The position numbers were made by a program, and so were the translations under genes. Positions 7,680 to 17,185 of a stretch of 64,000 nucleotides of DNA are shown in pieces. The stretch's first letter is position 1; each line of letters starts with the position of its first letter. The notes below the pieces were generated by a model. That model made no database searches. It was not told the DNA's origin and was given only the letters and a program-made list of their open reading frames with translations. This stretch comes from an uncultured Muribaculaceae bacterium (lineage in GTDB: Bacteria > Bacteroidota > Bacteroidia > Bacteroidales > Muribaculaceae): positions 1-64,000 of the forward strand of contig CAJTKG010000002.1 in NCBI GenBank assembly GCA_910576935.1, in the 5' to 3' direction.

Positions 7680-8908
7680 CTTTTTTCGTTGCCGTCGCTG
7701 ATAAACGAATCTTTGAAGCCGATGAAATAGAGTACACCGTCAAGGCCTATGGTCGATATCGATTGGCGTGCGGTCTGTTTTACTTTAGGTTTGGCATGGA
7801 AAGCGATTCCAAGTCCGGCAGTGGTCAGCATCGGCAGGTCGTTGGCGCCGTCGCCGACAGCGATGGTCTGAGCGATGTCGATGTTTTCGACCTGAGCGAT
7901 GATTCTGAGCAGCTCGGCTTTGCGTTTGCCGTCGACGATGTCACCGATATAGCGTCCCGTGAGTTTGCCGTCGACAATCTCGAGTTCGTTGGCATAGACA
8001 TAGTCAAAGCCGAAGCGTTGCTTGAGTCTGTTGCCGAAATATGTGAATCCGCCTGACAAAATCGCTGTCTTGTACCCTGTGCGTTTAAGCACGGCCATCA
8101 TGCGGCTGACGCCCTCGGTGACGGGTAGATTATCGGCTATCTCCGCCATGACGCTTTCATCGAGGCCTTTGAGCAAGGCGACTCGGCGCTTGAAACTCTC
8201 GCAGAAGTCTATTTCGCCTCGCATGGCGCTCTCGGTTATGGCCTTGACCCGGTCACCGACACCCGCCCGCATAGCCAACTCGTCGATGACCTCGGTCTCG
8301 ATCAGGGTCGAGTCCATATCGAAGCATATCAGTCGCCGGCAGCGACGGAAGACATTGTCCTGCTGGAGCGAGATGTCGAAGTCGTCGGTGTTTGAGATCT
8401 GCATCAGGCGCCGCTGCATCTCGGCTGTATCGCGCGGATTGCCTCTGACCGAAAACTCGACGCACGATTTAGACTGAGGCGTCTCGCTCTCGTCGAGAGG
8501 CATGCGGCCCGTCAGACGCTGTATCGCGTCGATGTTCAGTCCCTGACGCGCAATCTCGTCCGAGACCAGAGCGATGTGGCGGGCCGTAAGCTTCCGACCG
8601 AGTATGGTGATGATCCAACGGTTTTTACCTTGCATCGACACCCACTCTTCGTAAGCCTCGACCGTAATGGGTGTGAATCTTATCTTGACGCTCAATTCGT
8701 ATGCCTTGAAGAGGAGTTCTTTCATAATGTCGCCTGACACATCGCTCGATGTCTTGAAGAGTATACCCAGCGACAGAGAGTGATGTATGTCGGCCTGGCC
8801 GATGTCGAGTATCTGTGCGTCGAATCGCGCGAGGATTTCGGTCAGAGCCGATGTGACGCCGGGGCGGTCATAGCCCGAGATATTTATGAGTATTAATTCG
8901 GTTTTCAT
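7676..8908 (-). CDS. serB: Phosphoserine phosphatase with N-terminal ACT domains
   Basis: 410 residues from the ATG at 8906-8908, which overlaps the preceding stop as ATGA; the upstream in-frame ATG at 8929 would begin inside the previous gene and is not chosen. SerB releases serine from phosphoserine. Two ACT-like regions fill about residues 1-165; the HAD phosphatase follows with the nucleophile motif DMDST, the cap, LSGGFT (motif II), the conserved lysine and GDGANDLPM (motif III). ACT domains predict amino-acid feedback. Confidence 0.93.
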   Translation of the reverse strand: MKTELILINISGYDRPGVTSALTEILARFDAQILDIGQADIHHSLSLGILFKTSSDVSGDIMKELLFKAYELSVKIRFTPITVEAYEEWVSMQGKNRWIITILGRKLTARHIALVSDEIARQGLNIDAIQRLTGRMPLDESETPQSKSCVEFSVRGNPRDTAEMQRRLMQISNTDDFDISLQQDNVFRRCRRLICFDMDSTLIETEVIDELAMRAGVGDRVKAITESAMRGEIDFCESFKRRVALLKGLDESVMAEIADNLPVTEGVSRMMAVLKRTGYKTAILSGGFTYFGNRLKQRFGFDYVYANELEIVDGKLTGRYIGDIVDGKRKAELLRIIAQVENIDIAQTIAVGDGANDLPMLTTAGLGIAFHAKPKVKQTARQSISTIGLDGVLYFIGFKDSFISDGNEKR

Positions 8909-9456
8909 TGTTCTTTGCCTGACAGACAATTGTATAGATTTTCACATCCCGATTCGAGAAGGTCGAGTACAAGCTCGAAGCCTTCGGCACCTTCATAGTA
9001 TGGATCGGGTATAGCGTAGCAGCGCATTGCTTTCGAGACAAAAGCAGCCATCTCCACGATTTTGTTCTCGGCTTCGGGGTTTGGCGCCAGCCGTCTCAGA
9101 TTTTCGAAATTCGAGCGGTCCATGGCGATTATCATATCGAAGTCGTCGAAGTCGTCCTCAGTGACTTGGCGGCAACGGTGGGTCAGTTCGTAGCCGCGGC
9201 GGCGTGCATGTACTCTCATTCGGTGGTCGGGCAGGTCTCCGATGTGATAGTTGCCCGTGCCGGCCGAGTCAAGCATGAAACGGTCTGATGCGTCCTGGCT
9301 GTCGACAATGGCCTGCATGACGCCTTCGGCGGCAGGCGAGCGGCAGATATTACCCAGACACACAAAGAGTATGCCGACTCTGTCCTTGCCGGTTAAAGAC
9401 TCTATAAGACGCTGTGTCCGCCTGTCGGCGGGAGTGAAAAGTGATGGTGTTGACAT
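8905..9456 (-). CDS. Low-molecular-weight protein tyrosine phosphatase
   Basis: 183 residues from the ATG at 9454-9456 (MSTPSLFTP). The P-loop CLGNICRS has the CX5R signature, and the general-acid aspartate is in IPDPYY. Members dephosphorylate tyrosine kinases of capsule synthesis or arsenate-like substrates; no capsule genes are nearby. The upstream in-frame ATG at 9507 lies before the promoter -7 box and within the terminator hairpin, so it was rejected. First gene of an operon with serB and the patatin gene. Confidence 0.9.
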   Translation of the reverse strand: MSTPSLFTPADRRTQRLIESLTGKDRVGILFVCLGNICRSPAAEGVMQAIVDSQDASDRFMLDSAGTGNYHIGDLPDHRMRVHARRRGYELTHRCRQVTEDDFDDFDMIIAMDRSNFENLRRLAPNPEAENKIVEMAAFVSKAMRCYAIPDPYYEGAEGFELVLDLLESGCENLYNCLSGKEQ

Positions 9457-9475
9457 TGGCGTTTCTTTGGTGTTG

Positions 9476-9483
9476 CAAAGGTA
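9476..9483 (-). promoter_or_regulatory. -7 box for the phosphatase operon
   Basis: TACCTTTG on the minus strand, about 20 bases before the ATG at 9456. No well-spaced TTTG at -33. Supports the shorter start of the phosphatase. Confidence 0.55.
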
Positions 9484-9495
9484 GCCATAAAAAGC

Positions 9496-9522
9496 AAAAC
9501 CGCCCAATTGACGGGCGGTTTT
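9496..9522 (-). terminator. Terminator after the 9563-11452 gene
   Basis: Hairpin AAAACCGCCC / GGGCGGTTTT with a 7-base loop, followed on the minus strand by GCTTTTTA. Its own A/T arms would let it work in both directions. Confidence 0.8.
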
Positions 9523-9562
9523 GTTATTGTGGCTTTATAAACCTTCTGGTTTACGGACTGAG

Positions 9563-11452
9563 TTATTTCTTTATAAATTTTTTGCCACCTGAGATATAGA
9601 TGCCGGCGGGGAGTTTGTCGGCCGAGGCCTTGTCGGCGACGCGGATACCCTGCAGGTTGTAGACGGCGTCGTCGGCCTCAGCGTTGTCAGCGGCTATGTT
9701 GCCGATGCCGTCAGACTTGAGTGTGAGCGACACGGTTGTGTTGCTGTCGACATCGAATGTGAAGCTGCCGTCTTCGGCTGGTGTTAGTTCCGCGTCATTG
9801 ACTTTGACAACGAGTGCCTTGGAGTCTTCGGTGGCGGGAGCTATGGTGAAGTTTGTCTTGCCTACGGCTTTGACCGGCGATACGGCGGCATCGACTGTGG
9901 CAAGGATATCCTTCTTGACGATATATTCGGCGAGATCAACGCCTTCAGCCTTGTCGAATGTCACTTCATAGGCCGGGACTTCGCCGCCTGCGGTTTCGAA
10001 GAAGAAGAGCTTGATTACGTCGTTGTTGACTGCGTCTATCTCGACGTACGACGAGATAGATTTTTCCCACTTGACATCGTTGACATAGAGAACGGGATTG
10101 CCGTATATCGAGTTGATGTTGAGAGTGCCGTCTTCCGTACGGAAGTTTACGATGTTATAGCCGTCGACGAGCTTCACTTTGGGGTCGTATTTGAGCGACC
10201 AGCCTTCACGGAAGTCGATGTATGTCGACGACGAATACTTCAGATCACTGATGTAAAGGGCGAATTTGTCTTCGCGAACTATAGGAGTTGCCACTACGGT
10301 CACCGGCGAGGCATCTGAAACGGAGACGGTTGAAGAAGTGCCATATAGCATATTCTGTCCGTTATATTCGACTTTCGACAGTTCGTAGCCCTCCTTGGCG
10401 GTGAAGCGGAATGTCGCGGCGCCTTCTTTGACAGGGAATTTGTTTTCACCTTCGGTGATTGTCTGGGCGATCTCGTTCAGATAACAGTTGATGCCCTCTG
10501 AGCCTGTAATGTCGATGACTGCATCGAAGGCTTCGAGTTTATGGGCTTTGATGTCAAGTGTATTGTCGCTTATGACGGGATTGATGACACAGGCCGGCCC
10601 GAAAAGAGTCTTTTTGGTGCCGTTGATCAGCACTTCGTCAATCTTATAGTCGTTGGCGTCGAAGTATATGCGCAGATCTGCGTTCGGACTTACCTCAAAG
10701 CCTTCTTCTGAAAGATAGTTCTCGACAGCTACTTCGTTGATTTCCACTTTGGTGATGGCTTCTGCAGGACCGTCGATATTTATCTTTGTCTTGAAAGTGA
10801 AGCCTTCGGGATATTTGGCTGTGACGTCGATTGTCTTGACGTAGACGGGAGCGTCACCGCTGTTGTCGACGAGGTTGACGACATATCTTTCTCCGTCGGG
10901 AGTGATGTCGACGCCGTCGGCTGTCACTTTATAGAGCGACATGTTGCTTGTGCGGGGCGATATGGTCAGTTTCGATTCATCTTCAGGATTGTATGCCACT
11001 GTCACAGGCGACTGGTCGGGCTTGATGTCGGTGCGCCCGCGGGTGATGGTCACCAGTTCGGGAGCATCGATATTGACAACCACGCTCTGCGAGCGATATT
11101 CTTCTTCGCTGATAGCGTTGAGGTTATATGTCATCTGCTCCGGATCCCAGCTGTGGTGATAGATGTTGTAATAACCGTTATAGTCGGTAGATTCGGCATA
11201 TCCGTCTTCATCGGTGAAAGTGGTTATGGCCTCGGGGGCCATCTTGATGTAGACTTCTTCGTCAGAGGTGAGGGTAATCTTGTTTTCACCATCGGTGAGG
11301 TCGAGGGGCGTTTTATCGCCGCTGTAGAAACTTGTTGTTTTGAATGCTTCGGCGATGTATTTTGCGCCTTTGACGTTGAGAGTGAGCTCCCACGCCGAGG
11401 CAGTTGTCACGGCGGCAATGAGAGCAAGCAGTAATAGACTTAGTTTTTTCAT
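9563..11452 (-). CDS. Large secreted protein with YNLQG-type C-terminal tail
   Basis: 629 residues with signal peptide MKKLSLLLLALIAAVTTASA. The body is beta-rich and seems built of repeated small domains with 'VTITxG' and 'aPVtVVatP' strands; no enzyme motif is visible. The end reads YNLQGIRV then LPAGIYISGGKKFIKK, the short tail of many secreted Muribaculaceae proteins, which resembles a type IX sorting domain. The gene upstream on the same strand encodes another protein with that tail 20 bases away, so they are probably co-transcribed. Function unknown; surface or extracellular location inferred. Confidence 0.8.
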   Translation of the reverse strand: MKKLSLLLLALIAAVTTASAWELTLNVKGAKYIAEAFKTTSFYSGDKTPLDLTDGENKITLTSDEEVYIKMAPEAITTFTDEDGYAESTDYNGYYNIYHHSWDPEQMTYNLNAISEEEYRSQSVVVNIDAPELVTITRGRTDIKPDQSPVTVAYNPEDESKLTISPRTSNMSLYKVTADGVDITPDGERYVVNLVDNSGDAPVYVKTIDVTAKYPEGFTFKTKINIDGPAEAITKVEINEVAVENYLSEEGFEVSPNADLRIYFDANDYKIDEVLINGTKKTLFGPACVINPVISDNTLDIKAHKLEAFDAVIDITGSEGINCYLNEIAQTITEGENKFPVKEGAATFRFTAKEGYELSKVEYNGQNMLYGTSSTVSVSDASPVTVVATPIVREDKFALYISDLKYSSSTYIDFREGWSLKYDPKVKLVDGYNIVNFRTEDGTLNINSIYGNPVLYVNDVKWEKSISSYVEIDAVNNDVIKLFFFETAGGEVPAYEVTFDKAEGVDLAEYIVKKDILATVDAAVSPVKAVGKTNFTIAPATEDSKALVVKVNDAELTPAEDGSFTFDVDSNTTVSLTLKSDGIGNIAADNAEADDAVYNLQGIRVADKASADKLPAGIYISGGKKFIKK

Positions 11453-11472
11453 AAGAATTGTAAAATCAGGAT

Positions 11473-13410
11473 TTATTTGACATATATCTTTTTGCCGCCG
11501 GTGATGTAGATGCCTGCGGGCAGTGTGTTTATGAGATCTGCGTTTTCGGCGTCAAGCACTTTGATACCCTGAAGGTTATAGACATCTGCGGGTGCGTCGG
11601 TCGAGTCTGCTGTCACGGATTCAACTCCAGCCTGATCGACTTTGAAGCTATAGGTTTCAGATGGCTCGCTGTAGATGTAATAGTCTACTGAATAGCCGTA
11701 TATGTCTCTGACCTCTTTTACTGCCGTGACCGTATATGTGATTGTCTCGTTGTCGAGCAGGTCGGTCATCGGAAGTGTGACGCTGTTTGTTTCGATTTTG
11801 GCATTGAGCAGCGGTGCTGACATTGTTTTGCCGGCTTTAAGGTTGCAACTTACTTCGACGTTGTCGATGTAGAGCCAGCCGCCCATGGCTGCAAATTCGA
11901 TCACTGATGTGCCTTCGCCGCCTTTGAGCGTTGCTTCGACGGTTTTCCATTCGTCGAAGATGTCGCGGTAGCTTTTACTGTCAGCAAGGTTTAATGTGTT
12001 GTTACGGAAGTTGTAAAGGCGTATTACCGGTGAGTAGTGTGCACCACTCAGTTCGTCGACGTTATAGAGATCGGCCTTTACTGTTATCTCGCCGTCTGCC
12101 GCCGCAAGATTCATATAGTTGCTCTGGAGATAGACGTCGTGGTTGTAGGCTGATTTTGCCGTACCGTCGAGGCCGATGGCTCCTTCGATGGTGAGACTGT
12201 ACTGAGCGATCCAGTCGGGCAGACCTTTTGTGCCGTCAAATTCCATCTGATCATCGAGATAGGTGGGGCTGAGGTAGGAGCCGCTAAGTCCGATTTTGTC
12301 GAAATTTTCGCGGCAGATGACGAATTTTTCGTCATTCGTTGCAGTATGGTTGCGTTTTACCTCGACGATGTAATACTGTGTTCCGTCTACTGCATTCCAT
12401 GAAAGGCTGACATTTTCTTTATCATATTTGGCCGCGAGTCCGGTTGGTGTGAGTAGCGCCTCGACCTTTATTTTATTTGACTCAGGCGATACTTTACCGG
12501 CCTTGACGGCTTTGACTACATAATGATATGCCTTGCCGTTTGTCTCGATATTTGTGAAGTTATATGATGTGCCGTTTACTTTCAGATCTTTATGAATATA
12601 TGTGCGAGTTTTGTAGCGGTCTGTGCCGACGGTAAAGAGATCTATCTGATAGCCGTCGACGCCAGTGACGGCTTCCCAGTTGGCTGTGAAGCTGTTGGCT
12701 GTGAAATTGCTGTGAGCTTTAGCGACAGGGGCATTGACGTAAGGTTCGAGAAATTTTATTTCGATATCGTCAATGTAGGCACCTGCGTCATAGCCATAAA
12801 ACTGGAAAAAATATTTTTTGTCTTTCTTGCGTTCGAAGTTGTAGTAGAACTTATATTCGTTCCATTCGTCATAGCAATTGCCGTAATCACGCTGGAAGTA
12901 GCGGAAATCATTTGGATCATTTGGGTTTACCTCATACATGTCGCAGCAGATCCAGTCTCTTGTCGCTTCAGGATCGTTGCCCTTGCCTTTGCGGGCGCGA
13001 AGGGTGATAATAACCGATCCTTCGTATTTTGAAAGGTCAAGGTCCGGCGATGTTATCGCTCCGCTCAATCCGTTGCAGCCGATATAGGCACAGCCTCCGG
13101 CCTGATAGAGTTGTTCGCCGCCCCATTGGCCGCTGTTAGGGGTGAAGGAGGTCGGAAGCCAACCGGCTTCGGTAGAAACCGGAGTGGTGGCCGGAGCTTC
13201 AAGGCTGCCTTCGGTGAAGGCTGCGAAATCTTCTTTGAGCACGAGCGACACTTTAAATGTGTCAGCCTCGTTGGCGACGACATAGCCGGGGGCTTTGAGA
13301 GTCAGCTCTTCGGCTGACTGAGCCCGGTGTTTGAATCGTAATGTGTTTGCCGGAAAAGCGCTTGAAGCGCTCAGCAAAATGAAACATAGAATAGCGTAAA
13401 TTTTTTCCAT
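11473..13410 (-). CDS. Secreted fibronectin type III / MAM-like protein with YNLQG-type tail
   Basis: 645 residues with signal peptide MEKIYAILCFILLSASSAFPA. Two jelly-roll modules with the 'ExFDxiGLSG...YIDNVEV' pattern of cleaved-adhesin or MAM-like domains (about 55-215 and 360-540) flank fibronectin type III units (ANSFTANWEAVTGVDGYQI near 245; VSLSWNAVDGTQYYIVEV near 330). The end reads YNLQGIKV then LPAGIYITGGKKIYVK. Similar modules occur on secreted proteases and adhesins, but no catalytic domain is present here, so a binding role is the best guess. A possible -7 box, TAATTTTG, lies at 13445-13438. Confidence 0.78.
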   Translation of the reverse strand: MEKIYAILCFILLSASSAFPANTLRFKHRAQSAEELTLKAPGYVVANEADTFKVSLVLKEDFAAFTEGSLEAPATTPVSTEAGWLPTSFTPNSGQWGGEQLYQAGGCAYIGCNGLSGAITSPDLDLSKYEGSVIITLRARKGKGNDPEATRDWICCDMYEVNPNDPNDFRYFQRDYGNCYDEWNEYKFYYNFERKKDKKYFFQFYGYDAGAYIDDIEIKFLEPYVNAPVAKAHSNFTANSFTANWEAVTGVDGYQIDLFTVGTDRYKTRTYIHKDLKVNGTSYNFTNIETNGKAYHYVVKAVKAGKVSPESNKIKVEALLTPTGLAAKYDKENVSLSWNAVDGTQYYIVEVKRNHTATNDEKFVICRENFDKIGLSGSYLSPTYLDDQMEFDGTKGLPDWIAQYSLTIEGAIGLDGTAKSAYNHDVYLQSNYMNLAAADGEITVKADLYNVDELSGAHYSPVIRLYNFRNNTLNLADSKSYRDIFDEWKTVEATLKGGEGTSVIEFAAMGGWLYIDNVEVSCNLKAGKTMSAPLLNAKIETNSVTLPMTDLLDNETITYTVTAVKEVRDIYGYSVDYYIYSEPSETYSFKVDQAGVESVTADSTDAPADVYNLQGIKVLDAENADLINTLPAGIYITGGKKIYVK

Positions 13411-13521
13411 TGAAAGTTATTTAAGTTTAATGCGTGACAAAATTACTCAATTTTTGCAAATTGTATATCTTTTTGAACTAAAAATGTAATCCGTCTCGGT
13501 GTTTTTTAGCCATAAAGCATA

Positions 13522-13576
13522 CAAAAAAAGCACCGTGACTCATGCCACCGATATTCGGCGCTGTAATCACGGTGCT
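13522..13576 (-). terminator. Terminator of pnp
   Basis: AGCACCGTGA (13529-13538) pairs with TCACGGTGCT (13567-13576); on the minus strand the hairpin is followed by TTTTTTTG. The 28-base loop can fold further. Confidence 0.75.
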
Positions 13577-13638
13577 TATAAGGTATTTGTAGGTGTTGCA
13601 GATCAGCGCTTTGCCGATCTCACTCCATCGGTGTCATA

Positions 13639-15876
13639 TCAGTTGTTGCCTCCACGGTTGCCTCCGTCGCGACGGGGACCGCGGTTGTCGCGGCGCGGAC
13701 GGTCACCGCCTTCACGACGGGGACGGTCGCCGCGCGGGGCGCGCTGTGGTTCGGTCCAGCCTTCGGGTTTGGGAAGCAGGGCTCGCATTGACAGGCGGTA
13801 TTTGCCGGTTTTCTTGTCTATCTCGATAAGCTTGACATCTACCTCGTCGCCTTCCTTGAGACCCGATGCCTCCATGTTCTCGAGGCGATCCCATGAAATC
13901 TCGGAGATGTGAAGCAGACCGTCGCGGTTGGGCATAAACTGCACGAATGCTCCGAAGTCCATGATGCTGGCAACTTTGCCGTGGTAGACTTTGCCTTCCT
14001 CGGGAAGTTCGACAATGGCGTTGATCATAGCCAGTGCCTTGTCGATCGACTCTTTGTTCGAGGCTGCGACTTCGATATAGCCGCCTTCGTCGATTTCGTC
14101 GATAGAGACGGTAGCGCCGCTGGCTTCCTGAATGCCTTGGATGACTTTTCCGCCCGGGCCGATGACAGCGCCGATAAGTTCCTTGGGTATGAGCATGGTG
14201 ACGATGCGGGGCACATGGGGTTTATAGTCCTCGCGGGGAGCGGGTATTGTCCGGTTGATGATGTCGAGTATGTGGAGACGACCGTCGCGGGCCTGCATGA
14301 GGGCTTTCTCGAGTATCTCGTAGCTCAGGCCGTCACACTTGATGTCCATCTGGGTGGCTGTGATGCCGTCGACGGTGCCGGTGACCTTGAAGTCCATGTC
14401 GCCGAGGTGATCTTCGTCACCGAGGATATCGCTGAGTATAGCATATTTCGGGCTTTCGGTGTCTGTGATAAGTCCCATGGCGATGCCGCTCACGGGCTTT
14501 TTCATCTTGACGCCGGCGTCAAGCAGGGCGAGAGTGCCGGCGCAGACTGTTGCCATTGACGACGAGCCGTTTGATTCGAGAATGTCGCTGACAACGCGGC
14601 AGACATAAGGGAAATCGTCGGGGAACATGCGCTTGAGAGCACGGTGGGCGAGATTGCCGTGGCCGATTTCGCGGCGGCCTACACCGCGCACGGCTTTGGC
14701 TTCGCCGGTCGAGAATGGCGGGAAGTTATAGTGGAGCAGGAAGCGCTCGCGACCCTGATTGAGTACATCGTCGAGAATCTTCTCGTCGAGTTTGGTGCCG
14801 AGAGTCACAGTCGAGAGCGACTGGGTCTCGCCGCGGGTGAAGACGGCCGAGCCGTGAGGGCCGGGAAGATAGTCGACTTCACACCAGATCGGGCGTATTT
14901 CGGTAGTTTTGCGACCGTCGAGGCGGATGCCTTCGTCGAGGATGCAGCGGCGCACGGCTTCTTTCTCGACGTCGTGGTAGTAGCGTTTTACCAGCGGGGT
15001 CTTCTCTTCGCGCTCGTCTTCGGGGAGCGATTCGATATATTCGTCGCAGATGGCGTCGAAGCTGTCCTGACGCCAGTGTTTGTCGGCGCAGCCTGCTTTT
15101 GCCACCGCGTAGGCTTTGTCATAACATTTGGTTTTGACGTCGGCACGGAGCTCTTCGTCGTTGACTTCGTGGCAGTATTCGCGTTTGACGGTTTTGCCTG
15201 CGGCTTCGGCCAGTTCGATCTGAGCCTTACATTGCACTTTGATGGCTTCGTGAGCGGCTTTGAGAGCTGCGAGAAGGTCGGCCTCGCTCACTTCGTTCAT
15301 CTCGCCTTCGACCATCATGATGTTATCATAGGTGGCACCTACCATAAGTTCCATGTCGGCGCGCTCGAGTTGTTCGAAAGTCGGGTCGATCACAAAACGA
15401 CCGTCGATGCGGGCGACACGCACCTCTGAGATCGGGCCGTTGAATGGTATGTCGCTGACAGCTAATGCTGCCGATGCTGCCAGCCCGGCGAGAGCGTCGG
15501 GCATATCCTCACCGTCGCTTGAGTAAAGAGTTATGTTGACAAATGTATCTGCGTGATAATTGTCGGGGAAGAGAGGGCGGAGCACGCGGTCTACAAGACG
15601 TGCAGTCAGAATTTCATAATCGCTGGCACGGCCTTCGCGTTTGAGGAAACCGCCGGGGAAACGACCGGCAGACGAAAATTTCTCTTTGTATTCTACTTGC
15701 AGGGGCATGAAGTCGACGCCTTCGCCGGCTTCCTTTGCCGATACTACGGTTGCCAGGAGCATTGTGCCGCCCATGCGCAACTCTACCGCTCCATCGGCCT
15801 GCTTTGCCAGTTTCCCGGTCTCAAGTGTGATTGTACGACCGTCAGCCAGCTCGATGGTTTTTTTGATTGGATTCAT
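13639..15876 (-). CDS. pnp: Polyribonucleotide nucleotidyltransferase
   Basis: 745 residues. PNPase degrades RNA 3'-to-5' by phosphorolysis as a ring trimer and works in mRNA turnover. Two RNase PH-like halves (about 10-230 and 320-550) flank a helical linker; a KH domain follows (ELIGAVIGPGGKVIQGIQE near 570), then an S1 domain (GKVASIMDFGAFVQFMPNRD near 635). The last 35 residues are an Arg/Gly/Asp-rich tail (RGDRPRREGGDRPRR), a Bacteroidota-style extension likely to bind RNA or partners. Monocistronic: own promoter and terminator. Confidence 0.97.
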   Translation of the reverse strand: MNPIKKTIELADGRTITLETGKLAKQADGAVELRMGGTMLLATVVSAKEAGEGVDFMPLQVEYKEKFSSAGRFPGGFLKREGRASDYEILTARLVDRVLRPLFPDNYHADTFVNITLYSSDGEDMPDALAGLAASAALAVSDIPFNGPISEVRVARIDGRFVIDPTFEQLERADMELMVGATYDNIMMVEGEMNEVSEADLLAALKAAHEAIKVQCKAQIELAEAAGKTVKREYCHEVNDEELRADVKTKCYDKAYAVAKAGCADKHWRQDSFDAICDEYIESLPEDEREEKTPLVKRYYHDVEKEAVRRCILDEGIRLDGRKTTEIRPIWCEVDYLPGPHGSAVFTRGETQSLSTVTLGTKLDEKILDDVLNQGRERFLLHYNFPPFSTGEAKAVRGVGRREIGHGNLAHRALKRMFPDDFPYVCRVVSDILESNGSSSMATVCAGTLALLDAGVKMKKPVSGIAMGLITDTESPKYAILSDILGDEDHLGDMDFKVTGTVDGITATQMDIKCDGLSYEILEKALMQARDGRLHILDIINRTIPAPREDYKPHVPRIVTMLIPKELIGAVIGPGGKVIQGIQEASGATVSIDEIDEGGYIEVAASNKESIDKALAMINAIVELPEEGKVYHGKVASIMDFGAFVQFMPNRDGLLHISEISWDRLENMEASGLKEGDEVDVKLIEIDKKTGKYRLSMRALLPKPEGWTEPQRAPRGDRPRREGGDRPRRDNRGPRRDGGNRGGNN

Positions 15877-15922
15877 AAAACGTTGTTAAATAATGTATTT
15901 TGTATCTTCGTGATAATTCGCG

Positions 15923-15954
15923 CAAAGATACGAAAAATCATCGAGACCGCCAAA
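15923..15954 (-). promoter_or_regulatory. Promoter of pnp
   Basis: TTTG at 15954-15951 and TATCTTTG at 15930-15923 on the minus strand, 20 bases apart: an exact consensus. Leads to a 5' untranslated region of about 40 bases. Confidence 0.8.
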
Positions 15955-16019
15955 CCTTAATTTTTGGATGCGGTTTGGCATTCTGACTTTAACAGTATAT
16001 TTGCTCTCAACTTATTTTG

Positions 16020-16027
16020 TATCTTTG
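16020..16027 (+). promoter_or_regulatory. -7 box for the YjbR/DUF5131 pair
   Basis: TATCTTTG on the plus strand, about 60 bases before the ATG at 16095. The best TTTG upstream is only 16 bases away (15999-16003 region), so the -33 box is uncertain. Confidence 0.55.
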
Positions 16028-16094
16028 CAGACGTGCGGCCCGCATTTGCCGCTCGCTTTTCGTTAATTATCAAGTTTCGCTTAAAAACAGATCG

Positions 16095-16466
16095 ATGAAT
16101 ATTGAAGATTTTCGAGAATACTGTCTGTCGTTTGACGGCGTGACAGAGAAAATGCCATTCGGCAAATTTGCGCGACGCTATGACTCGGTTTTAGTGTTCT
16201 ATGTGCTTGACCATATGTTCTGTTTTACCGATATTGATGACTTTACGTCTGTAACCGTCAGATTGACCCCTGATGAAGTCGGGGAGCTCAGAGAACGCCG
16301 TGTGTCGGTGAGCGATCCGCTCAACAGCAGTCTGCGATATTGGATTCAGCTCAATTTAGGCGGTGATATCGGCGATGGTGAGATTCTCGCTTTTGTCAGT
16401 CGTGCCTATGATATTGTAAAGAATAAGTACACTCCTAAGGGATTGCAACGAAGACGGTTATGCTGA
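16095..16466 (+). CDS. MmcQ/YjbR family protein
   Basis: 123 residues from MNIEDFREYCLSFDG; an earlier in-frame ATG at 16017 overlaps the promoter and is not used. The family has a CyaY/double-wing-like DNA-binding fold and opens with a helix, then 'vTEkmPFGkfaRRyd', 'vfyvldhmFCF' and a C-terminal helix 'ayDivknky'. Biological role unknown; the E. coli homologue YjbR binds DNA in structural studies. Its stop TGA shares bases with the next gene's start, indicating coupled translation. Confidence 0.85.
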   Translation: MNIEDFREYCLSFDGVTEKMPFGKFARRYDSVLVFYVLDHMFCFTDIDDFTSVTVRLTPDEVGELRERRVSVSDPLNSSLRYWIQLNLGGDIGDGEILAFVSRAYDIVKNKYTPKGLQRRRLC

Positions 16467-17185
16467 TGTGGAATCCGTGGCACGGTTGCCACAAGATAAG
16501 TGAAGGTTGTCGGCATTGTTATGTCTATCGCGAGGATGCCGCATTCGGGACGGCTGTGTCTACGCACGAGGTGCGTCGAACGGCCTCTTTTGATTTGCCG
16601 ATGCGGCGCGATCGAAGTAAGAATCTCAAATATCCCGCCGGTACGGAGTTTGCGCTTTGTTTTACCTCTGATTTCCTGATTGAGGAGGCTGATCCGTGGC
16701 GCAATGCGATATGGGATATCATTCGACGACGACGCGACTGCACATTCTTCTTTTTTACCAAGCGCATAGAGAGGCTTGCCCGCTGTCTGCCCGATGACTG
16801 GGGAGACGGATATGATCATGTGGCTGTCGGTTGTACGGTCGAGAACCAGGATAGGGCCGACCGGCGTATGCCGATATTTCTTTCGCTGCCACTCAAGCAT
16901 CGTCTTGTTATCGTGGCCCCGATGCTCGGACGTATCGATTTGCGCCAATATCTGGCACCGGGAGTGATAGAAACGGTGTCGGTCGGCGGCGAGTCGGGCA
17001 AATATGCCCGCACGCTTGATTATGAGTGGGTGGTTGATGTCCACCGTCAATGCCTTGAGGCAGGTGTCCCTTTTTGTTTTCATCAAACCGGTTCTTATCT
17101 TCTGAAAGATGGTCGGCGATATCATATACAACGCGGGCTACAACATTCTCAAGCCCGTAAAGCCGGCTTGAACAGTGGCTCTTAG
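16460..17185 (+). CDS. DUF5131 family protein (phage Gp37/Gp68-like)
   Basis: 241 residues. The N-terminus WNPWHGCHKISEGCRHCYV carries three cysteines in the CX6CX2C-like pattern of DUF5131, which resembles a radical-SAM iron-sulphur site. Further conserved pieces are LCFTSDFLIEEADPWR, FFFFTKRIERL and VGGESGKYARTLDYEWV. The family is common in phages and bacteria; its substrate is unknown. Alternative start ATG at 16466 would give a TGATG junction with the gene before. It converges on the DUF488 gene with a four-base overlap of the 3' ends. Confidence 0.85.
   Translation: MLMWNPWHGCHKISEGCRHCYVYREDAAFGTAVSTHEVRRTASFDLPMRRDRSKNLKYPAGTEFALCFTSDFLIEEADPWRNAIWDIIRRRRDCTFFFFTKRIERLARCLPDDWGDGYDHVAVGCTVENQDRADRRMPIFLSLPLKHRLVIVAPMLGRIDLRQYLAPGVIETVSVGGESGKYARTLDYEWVVDVHRQCLEAGVPFCFHQTGSYLLKDGRRYHIQRGLQHSQARKAGLNSGS

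Noticed and set aside
13639..15876. Long plus-strand frames opposite pnp (e.g. 14644-15429)
   Set aside because: They are codon-bias mirrors of a highly expressed gene; their translations lack any family motif and pnp is certain.
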